This document shows positions 46,726 through 56,024 of a stretch of DNA of 64,000 nucleotides, in pieces. Within the stretch, counting starts at the first letter, position 1, and each line of letters starts with the position of its first letter. Source of the stretch: Roseovarius dicentrarchi (GTDB taxonomy: Bacteria > Pseudomonadota > Alphaproteobacteria > Rhodobacterales > Rhodobacteraceae); the NCBI RefSeq assembly GCF_003316635.1, contig NZ_QNQP01000008.1:1-64000 (forward strand). The letters run 5' to 3'. The notes below the pieces were generated by a model, which searched no databases, was not told the DNA's origin, and saw only the letters and a list, made by a program, of their open reading frames with translations. A program made the translations under genes and the position numbers.

Positions 46726-48303
46726 ATGGCGCAATCAAGTGACGGCAGCGGAGTCAGCCTGCAAAGGGCAATCGGCTGGAAAGACGCATTCTGGATGGCC
46801 TCGGGCGTGCCGGCGCTGGTGCTGTTTTCGATCGGCGGAATCGCGGCGACAATCGGTAACCCGTCATGGGTGATCTGGATGCTGTCGGTGTCCTTCGGAT
46901 TCATGCAGGCGTTTGTCTACGCCGAAATCGCGGGCCTTTTCCCCAACAAATCGGGCGGCGCGTCGATCTATGGCGCCGCGGCGTGGGTGCGCTATTCCAA
47001 GGTGATCGCGCCGCTGTCGGTGTGGTGTAACTGGCTGGCCTGGACGCCTGTTCTGGCCATCGGCGGCGGATTGGCGGCCGGGTATGTGCTGACCTCGCTG
47101 TTCGGGGCCGAATCGGCCGTCAACAGCTGGGAGATTACGCTACTGCCGCTTGATTTTCTGAACGCGGGCCTGACCTTGCGCATCAACGCGACGTCGATTG
47201 TCGGCTCGGCCATCCTGCTGTGTGTGTTCATCGCCCAGCACAAGGGCATCTCGGCGGCGGCCAAATTGCAGTCGATCATCGGTCTGGCGGTTCTGATCCC
47301 GCTGCTGATCGTCGGCCTTGTGCCGCTGCTGACCGGCGACGTTCTGACAGAAAACCTGCTGCCGCTGACGCCCATTTCCGGCGAATGGAATATCGAGGGC
47401 ACGACGCTGTTCCTGGGGGGGCTGTTCATCGCTGCATGGTCTGCCTATGCGTTTGAAACGGCGATCTGCTACACCAGCGAGTTCAAGGATCCGCAGCGCG
47501 ACACCGTGCGCGCGATCATTGCTGCGGGCGTGGTCTGCGTGGTGATCTACACCCTGGTTCCGCTCAGCTTTCAGGGTGTTCTGGGTGTTGACGGCATGCT
47601 TGAGCCGGGCATCGTGGACGGGTCTGCCGTGGCTGGCGTGATGGCCGGTATGGTCGGCGGCGGCAGCATCATCGCCAAGATCATGGTTGTGATGCTGTTC
47701 CTGGCGCTGGTGCTGGCAATCATGACGTCGATGGCCGGATCGTCGCGGACGCTCTATCAGGGGTCAGTCGATGGTTGGTTGCCCAAATTCCTGTCGCGCA
47801 CGAATGAGCATGGCGCGCCGGTGGCTGGCATGTGGTCGGATCTGGGGTTCAACCTGATCCTGCTGCTGATGTCGGATTACCTGTTCGTTCTGGCGGTGTC
47901 GAACTGCTGCTATCTGGTATTCAACTTCCTGAACCTGCATTCAGGCTGGCTGCACCGGATCGACAACGCCAACGCCACCCGCCCCTGGCGCGCCCCCACC
48001 ATCATGCTGTGGATCGGTGGCACGCTGGCCTTCGTCAACGCGATGCTGCTGGGCGCAGGCGCCAATGTCTGGGGGGAGGGCACGCTGCGCTCGGCTGTCA
48101 TCGCCATCGCGCTGATCCTGCCGGTGTTCTGGTATCGCCACTACGTCACCGACAAGGGCCAGTTCCCCGCCAAGATGCTGGAGGATCTGTCGGTGGGCGG
48201 CAACACCGACCTGTCGCAGCGCAAGGCAGGAATGCTGCCCTACATCACGCTGGCCGCTGGTCTGGCCGTGGTGATCATCTCAAACCAGATATTCCACCTG
48301 TGA
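46726..48303 (+). CDS. APC-superfamily amino acid/amine permease
   Basis: 525-residue transporter with about 12-14 membrane helices. N-terminal segments include WMASGVPALVLFSIGGIAAT and MQAFVYAEIAGLFPNKSGG, the APC signature zone at TM1-TM2. Its position between dmmDABC and mgsABC suggests uptake of a methylated amine, an amino acid such as glutamate, or export of a pathway product. I recall a permease in related loci being called tmoP but cannot confirm it is this one. ATG 46726 follows GGGAG; the frame is open upstream, but only as antisense of dmmD. Confidence 0.85.
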   Translation: MAQSSDGSGVSLQRAIGWKDAFWMASGVPALVLFSIGGIAATIGNPSWVIWMLSVSFGFMQAFVYAEIAGLFPNKSGGASIYGAAAWVRYSKVIAPLSVWCNWLAWTPVLAIGGGLAAGYVLTSLFGAESAVNSWEITLLPLDFLNAGLTLRINATSIVGSAILLCVFIAQHKGISAAAKLQSIIGLAVLIPLLIVGLVPLLTGDVLTENLLPLTPISGEWNIEGTTLFLGGLFIAAWSAYAFETAICYTSEFKDPQRDTVRAIIAAGVVCVVIYTLVPLSFQGVLGVDGMLEPGIVDGSAVAGVMAGMVGGGSIIAKIMVVMLFLALVLAIMTSMAGSSRTLYQGSVDGWLPKFLSRTNEHGAPVAGMWSDLGFNLILLLMSDYLFVLAVSNCCYLVFNFLNLHSGWLHRIDNANATRPWRAPTIMLWIGGTLAFVNAMLLGAGANVWGEGTLRSAVIAIALILPVFWYRHYVTDKGQFPAKMLEDLSVGGNTDLSQRKAGMLPYITLAAGLAVVIISNQIFHL

Positions 48304-48337
48304 TTTCGTATCCCATTAAAATCACTTGAAAATCCAA

Positions 48338-48364
48338 GGCCGCCCCTCTTTGGGGCGGTTTTTA
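48338..48364 (+). terminator. Rho-independent terminator after the permease gene
   Basis: Stem CCGCCCC / GGGGCGG with a 5-base loop and TTTTT, 37 bases after the stop. Confidence 0.85.
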
Positions 48365-48481
48365 CGAGGCAAATAACTGAAAACAGGACTTGCCTTAGAT
48401 GAAAATTTGTTTCTTGGTAGTTGAGCGAACACGGCTTTTCTGCTAACGGTAGAATCGATATCACAGGAAGGATCACAACAG

Positions 48482-49411
48482 ATGTGCGGGATCGTAGGAC
48501 TTTTTTTGAAGGACACGTCGCTTGAGCCTAATTTGGGCCGGATGCTGACGGAAATGCTGATCACGATGACGGATCGTGGCCCCGATAGCGCGGGCATCGC
48601 CATTTATGGCACCGAACACAAAGGCAAGGTCAAGCTGACCGTGCAGTCCGATCACCCCGACCGCGATTACGACGGTCTGGACAAGGACATGCAAAAGGCA
48701 CTGGGCGGCGAAGTGACCGTTCGTGTCAATGACACGCACGCCGTGATCGAAATCGACACAGCATGGGCCGCAGCCGGACGCACCGTTCTGGCGAATATCC
48801 GCCCCGAAGTGCGCATCATGAGCACCGGCGAATCGCTGGAAATCTACAAGGAAGTCGGTCTGCCGAAAAACGTCGCGGCACGTTTTGACATCTCCTCGAT
48901 GTCCGGCAGCCACGGAATCGGCCACACACGCATGGCGACCGAATCGGCCGTGACCACAATGGGCGCGCACCCGTTCAACACCGGCCGCGACCAGTGCCTG
49001 GTGCATAACGGATCGCTGTCGAACCACGCCAGCCTGCGCCGCAAGCTGCGCAAGGCCGGCATGCGCATCGAGACCGAGAACGACACCGAAGTCGGTGCCG
49101 CCTACGTCACATGGAAGATGCAGAACGGCTCGACACTGGGCGAGGCGCTGGCATCGGCGATTGACGATCTTGACGGCTTCTTCAACTTCGTCGTCGGCAC
49201 CAAGGACGGCTTTGGCGTCGTGCGTGACCCGATCGCGTGCAAGCCGGCTGTCATGGCCGAAACCGATCAGTACGTTGCCTTCGCCAGTGAATACCGCGCG
49301 TTCGTCAACCTGCCCGGCATCGACTACGCCCGCGTGTGGGAGCCCGAGCCCGCAACCGTCTATTTCTGGAGCCACGACCACGCTCCGACCGCTACAGAGA
49401 AGGCAGCATAA
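48482..49411 (+). CDS. mgsA: N-methylglutamate synthase subunit A (class II glutamine amidotransferase-like)
   Basis: 309-residue Ntn-type amidotransferase domain. It starts MCGIVGLFLKD, so after Met removal Cys is N-terminal and could be the nucleophile. Other family motifs are TDRGPDSAGIAIYG, HGIGHTRMATESA and LVHNGSLSN. In N-methylglutamate synthase this subunit is expected to release methylamine from gamma-glutamylmethylamide or handle it for transfer. The same domain set (A, B, C) occurs split from glutamate synthase. Stop overlaps mgsB (TAATG). Confidence 0.88.
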   Translation: MCGIVGLFLKDTSLEPNLGRMLTEMLITMTDRGPDSAGIAIYGTEHKGKVKLTVQSDHPDRDYDGLDKDMQKALGGEVTVRVNDTHAVIEIDTAWAAAGRTVLANIRPEVRIMSTGESLEIYKEVGLPKNVAARFDISSMSGSHGIGHTRMATESAVTTMGAHPFNTGRDQCLVHNGSLSNHASLRRKLRKAGMRIETENDTEVGAAYVTWKMQNGSTLGEALASAIDDLDGFFNFVVGTKDGFGVVRDPIACKPAVMAETDQYVAFASEYRAFVNLPGIDYARVWEPEPATVYFWSHDHAPTATEKAA

Positions 49412-50088
49412 TGCAAACTTTTGATCTTGAAGCGCAGGGTCTGCGCAACCTGAACGCTGCACTTCAGGCGCAGTCCGCCGAGACGAACCAGACCGCATGG
49501 GAAATCGTGAATGCCAAGGGCAGCCATGCCATTGCAGTCGGTCTGGACGCCCCTATCGAAGTGAACGTCAAAGGCTCTACCGGTTACTATTGCGCCGGTA
49601 TGAACAAGCAGGCGACCGTGCATGTGCACGGCTCTGCCGGCCCCGGCGTGGCCGAAAACATGATGAGCGGTACGGTCATCATCGAAGGCGACGCCAGCCA
49701 GTACGCCGGCGCGACCGCCAATGGCGGCACGCTGATCATCAAGGGTAACGCCAGCTCGCGCTGCGGTATCTCGATGAAGGGCGTTGACATCATCGTTCAC
49801 GGCAATGTCGGCCACATGAGCGCATTCATGGCACAGTCGGGCAACCTGGTTGTCTGCGGCGATGCCGGCGATGCGCTGGGCGACAGCATCTACGAGGCGC
49901 GCCTGTTCGTGCGCGGCTCGGTCAAGTCGCTGGGCGCGGACTGCATTGAAAAAGAAATGCGCCCCGAGCATCTGGAAATCCTCAAGGATCTGCTGGAGCG
50001 CGGCGAATGCGACGCAAAACCCGAAGAGTTCAAGCGCTACGGCTCGGCCCGTAAGCTGTATAACTTCGACATCGACAACGCATATTAA
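49411..50088 (+). CDS. mgsB: N-methylglutamate synthase subunit B (GltB C-terminal-like GXGXG domain)
   Basis: 225 residues forming a right-handed beta-helix like the C-terminal domain of glutamate synthase. Repeats are evident: VKGSTGYYCAGMNKQ, VHGSAGPGVAENMMSG, IEGDASQYAGATANGG, IKGNASSRCGISMKG and VHGNVGHMSAFMAQSG. It is structural, coupling the amidotransferase and synthase subunits. ATG 49411 immediately overlaps the mgsA stop; mgsC follows after 9 bases. Confidence 0.88.
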   Translation: MQTFDLEAQGLRNLNAALQAQSAETNQTAWEIVNAKGSHAIAVGLDAPIEVNVKGSTGYYCAGMNKQATVHVHGSAGPGVAENMMSGTVIIEGDASQYAGATANGGTLIIKGNASSRCGISMKGVDIIVHGNVGHMSAFMAQSGNLVVCGDAGDALGDSIYEARLFVRGSVKSLGADCIEKEMRPEHLEILKDLLERGECDAKPEEFKRYGSARKLYNFDIDNAY

Positions 50089-50097
50089 GGGGCTGAC

Positions 50098-51441
50098 ATG
50101 AAAGACGATAAACACGGCGTTCCGCACACGGTTCCGATTCAGTCGGCCACGTTCTCTAACCCGACAAACGCAGAAATCCGCCGCGCTGCGGCCACCGGCA
50201 TCTACGACATCCGTGGTGGTGGCTCCAAGCGCAAGTTGCCGCATTTCGATGACCTGCTGTTCCTTGGCGCCTCCATTTCGCGCTACGCCCTCGAAGGCTA
50301 CCGCGAGAAGTGCGACACCAAGGTTACGTTGGGCACCCGATTTGCCAAGAAGCCGATCGAGCTGGATATCCCGGTGACGATCGCGGGCATGTCCTTTGGC
50401 GCGCTTTCGGGCCCCGCCAAAGAGGCACTGGGCCGCGGCGCCTCCATGGCCGGCACGTCAACAACCACCGGCGACGGCGGCATGACAGAAGAAGAGCGCG
50501 GCCACTCCACCAAGCTGGTCTATCAGGTCCTGCCCTCGCGTTACGGCATGAACCCCGATGACCTGCGTCGCTGCGACGCCATCGAAGTCGTGGTTGGCCA
50601 GGGCGCCAAGCCCGGCGGCGGCGGCATGCTGCTGGGCCAGAAGATCAGCGACCGCGTTGCACAGATGCGGAACCTGCCCAAGGGCATCGACCAGCGCAGC
50701 GCCTGCCGTCACCCTGACTGGACCGGCCCCGATGATCTGGAAATCAAGATCATGGAACTGCGCGAAATCACCGCGTGGGAAAAGCCGATCTACGTCAAGA
50801 TCGGTGGCACACGCCCCTATTTCGACACCATGCTGGCGATCAAGGCCGGTGCGGACGTGGTCGTTCTGGACGGCATGCAGGGCGGCACCGCCGCAACGCA
50901 GGACGTGTTCATCGAACATGTCGGTCTGCCGATCATCGCCTGCATCCCCGAAGCGGTTCGCGCCCTTCAGGACATGGACCTGCACCGCGAAGTGCAACTG
51001 GTCGTCTCGGGCGGTATCCGCGGCGGCGCGGATGTGGCCAAGGCACTTGCCCTGGGCGCGGACGCGGTTGCCATCGGTACGGCTGCCATGATCGCACTGG
51101 GCGACAATGACCCCCAGTGGGAGGCCGAGTACAACGCGCTTGGCACCACGGCGGGCGCCTATGACGACTGGCATGAGGGCAAGGACCCGGCGGGTATCAC
51201 CACGCAGGACCCCGAGCTGATGAAGCGCTTTGATCCCATCGCGGGCGGCCGTCACCTGAACAACTTCCTCAAGGTGATGACGCTGGAGGCGCAGACAATC
51301 GCGCGTGCGTGTGGCCACAACCACCTGCACAACCTCGAGCCCGAGGATCTGGTGTCGCTGACCATGGAAGCTGCTGCAATGACCAAGATTCCATTGGCAG
51401 GAACGCAGTGGTATCCCGGCAAGCCCGGCACCAGCTATTAA
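50098..51441 (+). CDS. mgsC: N-methylglutamate synthase subunit C (FMN glutamate synthase domain)
   Basis: 447-residue alpha/beta-barrel of the glutamate-synthase family. It shows PVTIAGMSFGALSGPAKEAL, VGQGAKPGGGGMLLGQKIS, VKIGGTRPYFDTMLAIKAGA, DGMQGGTAATQD and SGGIRGGADVAKALALGADA, which together bind FMN and 2-oxoglutarate. It should form N-methylglutamate from 2-oxoglutarate and methylamine. The Cys-rich stretch that in GltB follows the GT-x-ALG motif is absent here (IGTAAMIALGDNDPQWEAEY), so the 3Fe-4S cluster appears to be missing. A terminator follows at 51458. Confidence 0.9.
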   Translation: MKDDKHGVPHTVPIQSATFSNPTNAEIRRAAATGIYDIRGGGSKRKLPHFDDLLFLGASISRYALEGYREKCDTKVTLGTRFAKKPIELDIPVTIAGMSFGALSGPAKEALGRGASMAGTSTTTGDGGMTEEERGHSTKLVYQVLPSRYGMNPDDLRRCDAIEVVVGQGAKPGGGGMLLGQKISDRVAQMRNLPKGIDQRSACRHPDWTGPDDLEIKIMELREITAWEKPIYVKIGGTRPYFDTMLAIKAGADVVVLDGMQGGTAATQDVFIEHVGLPIIACIPEAVRALQDMDLHREVQLVVSGGIRGGADVAKALALGADAVAIGTAAMIALGDNDPQWEAEYNALGTTAGAYDDWHEGKDPAGITTQDPELMKRFDPIAGGRHLNNFLKVMTLEAQTIARACGHNHLHNLEPEDLVSLTMEAAAMTKIPLAGTQWYPGKPGTSY

Positions 51442-51457
51442 ACGAAATCCGGCCTTG

Positions 51458-51487
51458 GGGGCGCGCACTTTGTGTCGCGCCCCTTTT
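51458..51487 (+). terminator. Rho-independent terminator after mgsC
   Basis: Stem GGGGCGCG / CGCGCCCC followed by TTTT, 17 bases past the stop. It lies between mgsC and gmaS, so gmaS may be read through partly or have its own promoter. Confidence 0.75.
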
Positions 51488-51529
51488 GCCATGATCACAT
51501 CAAGAAACGAACCACAGGGACACACGAAC

Positions 51530-52885
51530 ATGACAACAGATCAACTTGTTCAAGACTCCAAAATCAATCTTGAAAGCTGGGGCAAAGAACGCGGCATCAA
51601 GCAATTCATGGTGAATTTCACCGACATTCTGGGCATGCAGCGGACCAAGCTGGTGCCCATTCGCGCGATTGGCCGCATGCAAAAGGGCGGTGCCGGTTTC
51701 GCCGGTTTCGCGGGCGGAATGGACTACACGCCGGCCCATCCCGACATGCTGGTGATGCCCGATGCAGATGCCGTGGTTCAGGTGCCGTGGCAAAAGGATC
51801 TGGCATGGGTTCCCGGTAACCCCGTCATGCAGAATGAATACTCCGCGCAGGCGCCGCGCAACGTTCTGCGCAAGCAGATCGCTGACGCCGCCGAGCTGGG
51901 TCTGCACTTCAAAATCGGCGTCGAGCCCGAGTTTTCGCTGCTCAATCCCGATGGCACCGCCGTGGCCGATCAGCTGGATTGCCGCACAAAGCCTTGCTAC
52001 GACCAGCAGTCGATGATGCGGAACTATCACATCATCAACGAAGTCAGCGAATACATGCTGGAAATGGGCTGGGGTTGCTACCAGGCCGACCACGAGGACG
52101 CAAACGGCCAGTGGGAAATGAACTGGGATTTCGACGATGTCCTGCGCATGGCCGACCAGCTGAGCTTCTTCAAGTTCATGGTCAAATATGTCGCCGAAAA
52201 GCACGGCATGCGCGCCAGCTTCATGCCCAAGCCGCTGCCGACGCTGACAGGCAACGGCCTGCACGCACATATCTCCGCATGGGACGGCACCGGCAAGGAC
52301 GCCAAGACAAACCTGTTTGCCGGATCGGGCGACACGCCTGCCGGCCGTCATGGCCTGTCTGAAACGGCTGCGCATTTCCTTGGCGGTATCCTGAAGCACG
52401 GCACCGGCATGACCATCATCTGCTGCCCAACCGTCAACAGCTACAAGCGCATCGGCGCCCCCAGCACCGCATCCGGCGCAACCTGGGCGCCCAAGGACAT
52501 CACATGGGCGGGCGACAACCGCGTCCATCTGGTGCGCGTCCCCGGCGGCGGCCGCATGGAACTGCGCCTGCCCGATGGCGCGACAAACCCCTATCTGATG
52601 CCGGCCGTGATCATGGCGGCGGGCCTTGATGGTGTCCGCAACAAGATTGATCCCGGCGACACCCATGACATGGACCGCGTGGTCGATGCCGACAAGGTGG
52701 TCGAGCCTGCAAAACTGCCGCAGAACATGCTGGACGGATTGCGCAGCTTCGAGGCGGATACCCAGCTGACAGAAACCTTGGGCGACGAATTCTCGAAATC
52801 GTTCCTCAAGCTGAAGCATCGCGAGTGGGACAGCTACATGACCCACTTCACCCAGTGGGAGCGCGACAACACGCTGGACATCTGA
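51530..52885 (+). CDS. gmaS: Gamma-glutamylmethylamide synthetase (GmaS)
   Basis: 451-residue member of the glutamine synthetase superfamily that ligates methylamine to glutamate with ATP. Glutamine synthetase motifs are recognisable: GVEPEFSLLNPDG (metal-binding Glu), HEDANGQWEMNWDF, LTGNGLHAHIS and the phosphate loop CPTVNSYKRI, then MELRLPDGATNPYL. The adenylylation site of GlnA is not seen. Its place after mgsABC and its length identify it as GmaS rather than GlnA. GGGA lies near ATG 51530; a bidirectional terminator follows at 52904. Confidence 0.92.
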   Translation: MTTDQLVQDSKINLESWGKERGIKQFMVNFTDILGMQRTKLVPIRAIGRMQKGGAGFAGFAGGMDYTPAHPDMLVMPDADAVVQVPWQKDLAWVPGNPVMQNEYSAQAPRNVLRKQIADAAELGLHFKIGVEPEFSLLNPDGTAVADQLDCRTKPCYDQQSMMRNYHIINEVSEYMLEMGWGCYQADHEDANGQWEMNWDFDDVLRMADQLSFFKFMVKYVAEKHGMRASFMPKPLPTLTGNGLHAHISAWDGTGKDAKTNLFAGSGDTPAGRHGLSETAAHFLGGILKHGTGMTIICCPTVNSYKRIGAPSTASGATWAPKDITWAGDNRVHLVRVPGGGRMELRLPDGATNPYLMPAVIMAAGLDGVRNKIDPGDTHDMDRVVDADKVVEPAKLPQNMLDGLRSFEADTQLTETLGDEFSKSFLKLKHREWDSYMTHFTQWERDNTLDI

Positions 52886-52903
52886 CCAGCAGCGCAGACC
52901 TTT

Positions 52904-52940
52904 ACGCAAGAGCGGGCCAATCGGCCCGCTCTTTTGCGTT
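52904..52940. terminator. Bidirectional terminator between gmaS and the XRE regulator
   Basis: Stem AAGAGCGGGCC / GGCCCGCTCTT with loop AATC, extended by ACGCAA and TTTTGCGT. Its 20-base core is identical to that of the terminator at 42475-42500. Confidence 0.9.
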
Positions 52941-52952
52941 ATGATGGTGGCA

Positions 52953-53609
52953 TCACGTGGTCTGCGGGTAGCTGATGATCGACAGATAGCGGCAGGGCAG
53001 GGTCACCAGCCGTTCGGGCCCGTGCGGCGCGTCGGCGTCAAAAAACAGCGTGTCGCCCGGCTGTAGCAGAACGACCGAATCGCCGTGCCGATACTCGACG
53101 GCGCCCTCAAGCATATAGATCGTCTCGATTCCGCCGTGTTGAAAGGTCGGAAACATATCGGACATATGTGTAAGGGTGATCAGATACGGCTCGACGATCA
53201 CGCCAGATCCGTTCGATCCAATGTGGCCCAGCAGATTATACTGATGCCCGGCACGCGTGCCGGCACGCTCCATCTCCACGCCTTCGCCGGATTTGGTGTG
53301 CATGAATTCGCGCGTTTCCTCGAAGCGGCGGAAAAACCCTGTGATCGGCACGCGTAGCGCATTGGCCAACGTTTGCAGGGTGGTCAGCGATGGCGACGTG
53401 TTGCCGTTCTCGATCTTGGACAGCATGCCGATGCTTAGCCCGGTCCGGTTCGAAAGCTCTGCAACGGTGATCTCCTGCTTGCGTCGGTGCGCCCGCAGTT
53501 CGCGTCCAATCGCGATTTCCAGAACGTTTTCGCGGTCCTCCTTGGGAGAGCGGTGAGGATCCTGGGTCAGTTTGGCTGCGCGGGCGGGCGTGATCTTTTC
53601 AATGTTCAT
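52953..53609 (-). CDS. XRE-family regulator with cupin sensor domain
   Basis: 218 residues. Helix-turn-helix at about 32-90 (RKQEITVAELSNRTGLSIGM, then LSKIENGNTSPSL). Cupin barrel at about 145-212 (HGGIETIYMLEGAVEYRHGD, PGDTLFFDADAPHGPERLV). The cupin probably senses a small molecule or metal. It is convergent with gmaS and divergent from tmoX across 374 bases, so TMAO transport and methylamine assimilation genes are likely targets. This XRE-cupin type commonly controls amine and amino-acid catabolism. Confidence 0.88.
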   Translation of the reverse strand: MNIEKITPARAAKLTQDPHRSPKEDRENVLEIAIGRELRAHRRKQEITVAELSNRTGLSIGMLSKIENGNTSPSLTTLQTLANALRVPITGFFRRFEETREFMHTKSGEGVEMERAGTRAGHQYNLLGHIGSNGSGVIVEPYLITLTHMSDMFPTFQHGGIETIYMLEGAVEYRHGDSVVLLQPGDTLFFDADAPHGPERLVTLPCRYLSIISYPQTT

Positions 53610-54925
<1,316 letters not shown>

Positions 54926-54955
54926 TCTGGCTGACTGACATCTGAAACCTTCTCT

Positions 54956-54984
54956 GGCCCCGCCCGAATTCCTCGGACGGGGCC
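54956..54984 (+). terminator. Intra-operon hairpin between tmoX and tmoV
   Basis: GGCCCCG-CCCGA and TCGGA-CGGGGCC form a stem of about 12 bp with one mismatch, 31 bases after tmoX. No strong T run; likely an attenuator or an mRNA-stabilising stem. Confidence 0.5.
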
Positions 54985-55004
54985 AATTTGCCCCAGGAGC
55001 CTCC

Positions 55005-56024
55005 ATGACCCAAGATACGCCCGTCATCTCTTGCCAGAATGTCTGGAAACTGTTCGGCCGCGACCCCAAGACATACCTTGCCACCTTGCCCATCGGGCGC
55101 GGCTATGAGGAAATTCGCGCGGACGGGTACATCGCCGGCGTCAAGGATGTCAGCATCGATGTTCACCGCGGCGAGATGTTGGTGATCATGGGCCTGTCAG
55201 GGTCGGGCAAATCAACGCTGGTGCGGTGTTTCAGCCGCCTGCATGACATCACCGGCGGCACCATCACCGTCGAAGGGCAGGACATCATGTCGCTGTCGGA
55301 GCGTGAGCTGATCGAACTGCGCCGCTCGAAAATGGGCATGGTGTTTCAATCCTTTGGCCTGCTGCCGCACCGCACCGTTCTGGACAATGTCGCCTTTCCG
55401 CTGGAAATGCGGGGCCAGGACCGCCACAAACGCCGCGAGCGCGCGTTGGAGGTGATCAAGCTGGTCGGCCTGGAGGGCCGCGAGGATTATTTCCCGCGCG
55501 AGCTGTCGGGCGGCCAGCAGCAGCGCGTCGGCATCGCCCGCAGCCTCGCCATCGAGCCTGATATCTGGTTTCTGGACGAACCGTTTGGCGCGCTTGATCC
55601 GCTGATCCGGCGCGAAATGCAGGATGAATTCCTGCGGCTTCAGGCGATGCTGGCAAAGACCATCGTTTTCATCACCCACGATTTCGACGAGGCGCTGCGC
55701 CTTGCAGACCGCATCGCCATTATGAAAAACGGCGCGGTGGAACAATGCGATACGCCCGATCAGATCGTTCTGCATCCTGCCACCGAATATGTCCGCAAGT
55801 TTACCGAGGATATCGACAAGGCCCGCGTCGTTCATGCCAGTGTGCTGGCCAAGCCGGATCTGGCAGGCACGGGCCAGCCGGTCGATGCCGGCGCTACGGT
55901 TCACGATCTGGCGCAGCTCTTGGTGCAGGATACGCGCGATGCGATCCCGGTGGTGCGCGACGGCCTAAGCCTTGGCGCGTTCCGGCGCAGTGACGCGCTC
56001 GACATCCTTGTGGGAGCCACCTGA
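55005..56024 (+). CDS. tmoV: TMAO ABC transporter ATP-binding protein TmoV
   Basis: 339-residue ABC ATPase of the ProV/OpuAA type. Walker A is MGLSGSGKSTLVR, Q-loop MVFQSFGLLPHRTV, signature ELSGGQQQRVGIARSL, Walker B FLDEPFGALDPL and H-loop VFITHDFDEAL. A C-terminal extension of about 60 residues after 275 is shorter than a full CBS pair (AGATVHDLAQLLVQDTRDAI). GGAG lies before ATG 55005. The stop overlaps the tmoW start (TGATG). Confidence 0.93.
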   Translation: MTQDTPVISCQNVWKLFGRDPKTYLATLPIGRGYEEIRADGYIAGVKDVSIDVHRGEMLVIMGLSGSGKSTLVRCFSRLHDITGGTITVEGQDIMSLSERELIELRRSKMGMVFQSFGLLPHRTVLDNVAFPLEMRGQDRHKRRERALEVIKLVGLEGREDYFPRELSGGQQQRVGIARSLAIEPDIWFLDEPFGALDPLIRREMQDEFLRLQAMLAKTIVFITHDFDEALRLADRIAIMKNGAVEQCDTPDQIVLHPATEYVRKFTEDIDKARVVHASVLAKPDLAGTGQPVDAGATVHDLAQLLVQDTRDAIPVVRDGLSLGAFRRSDALDILVGAT

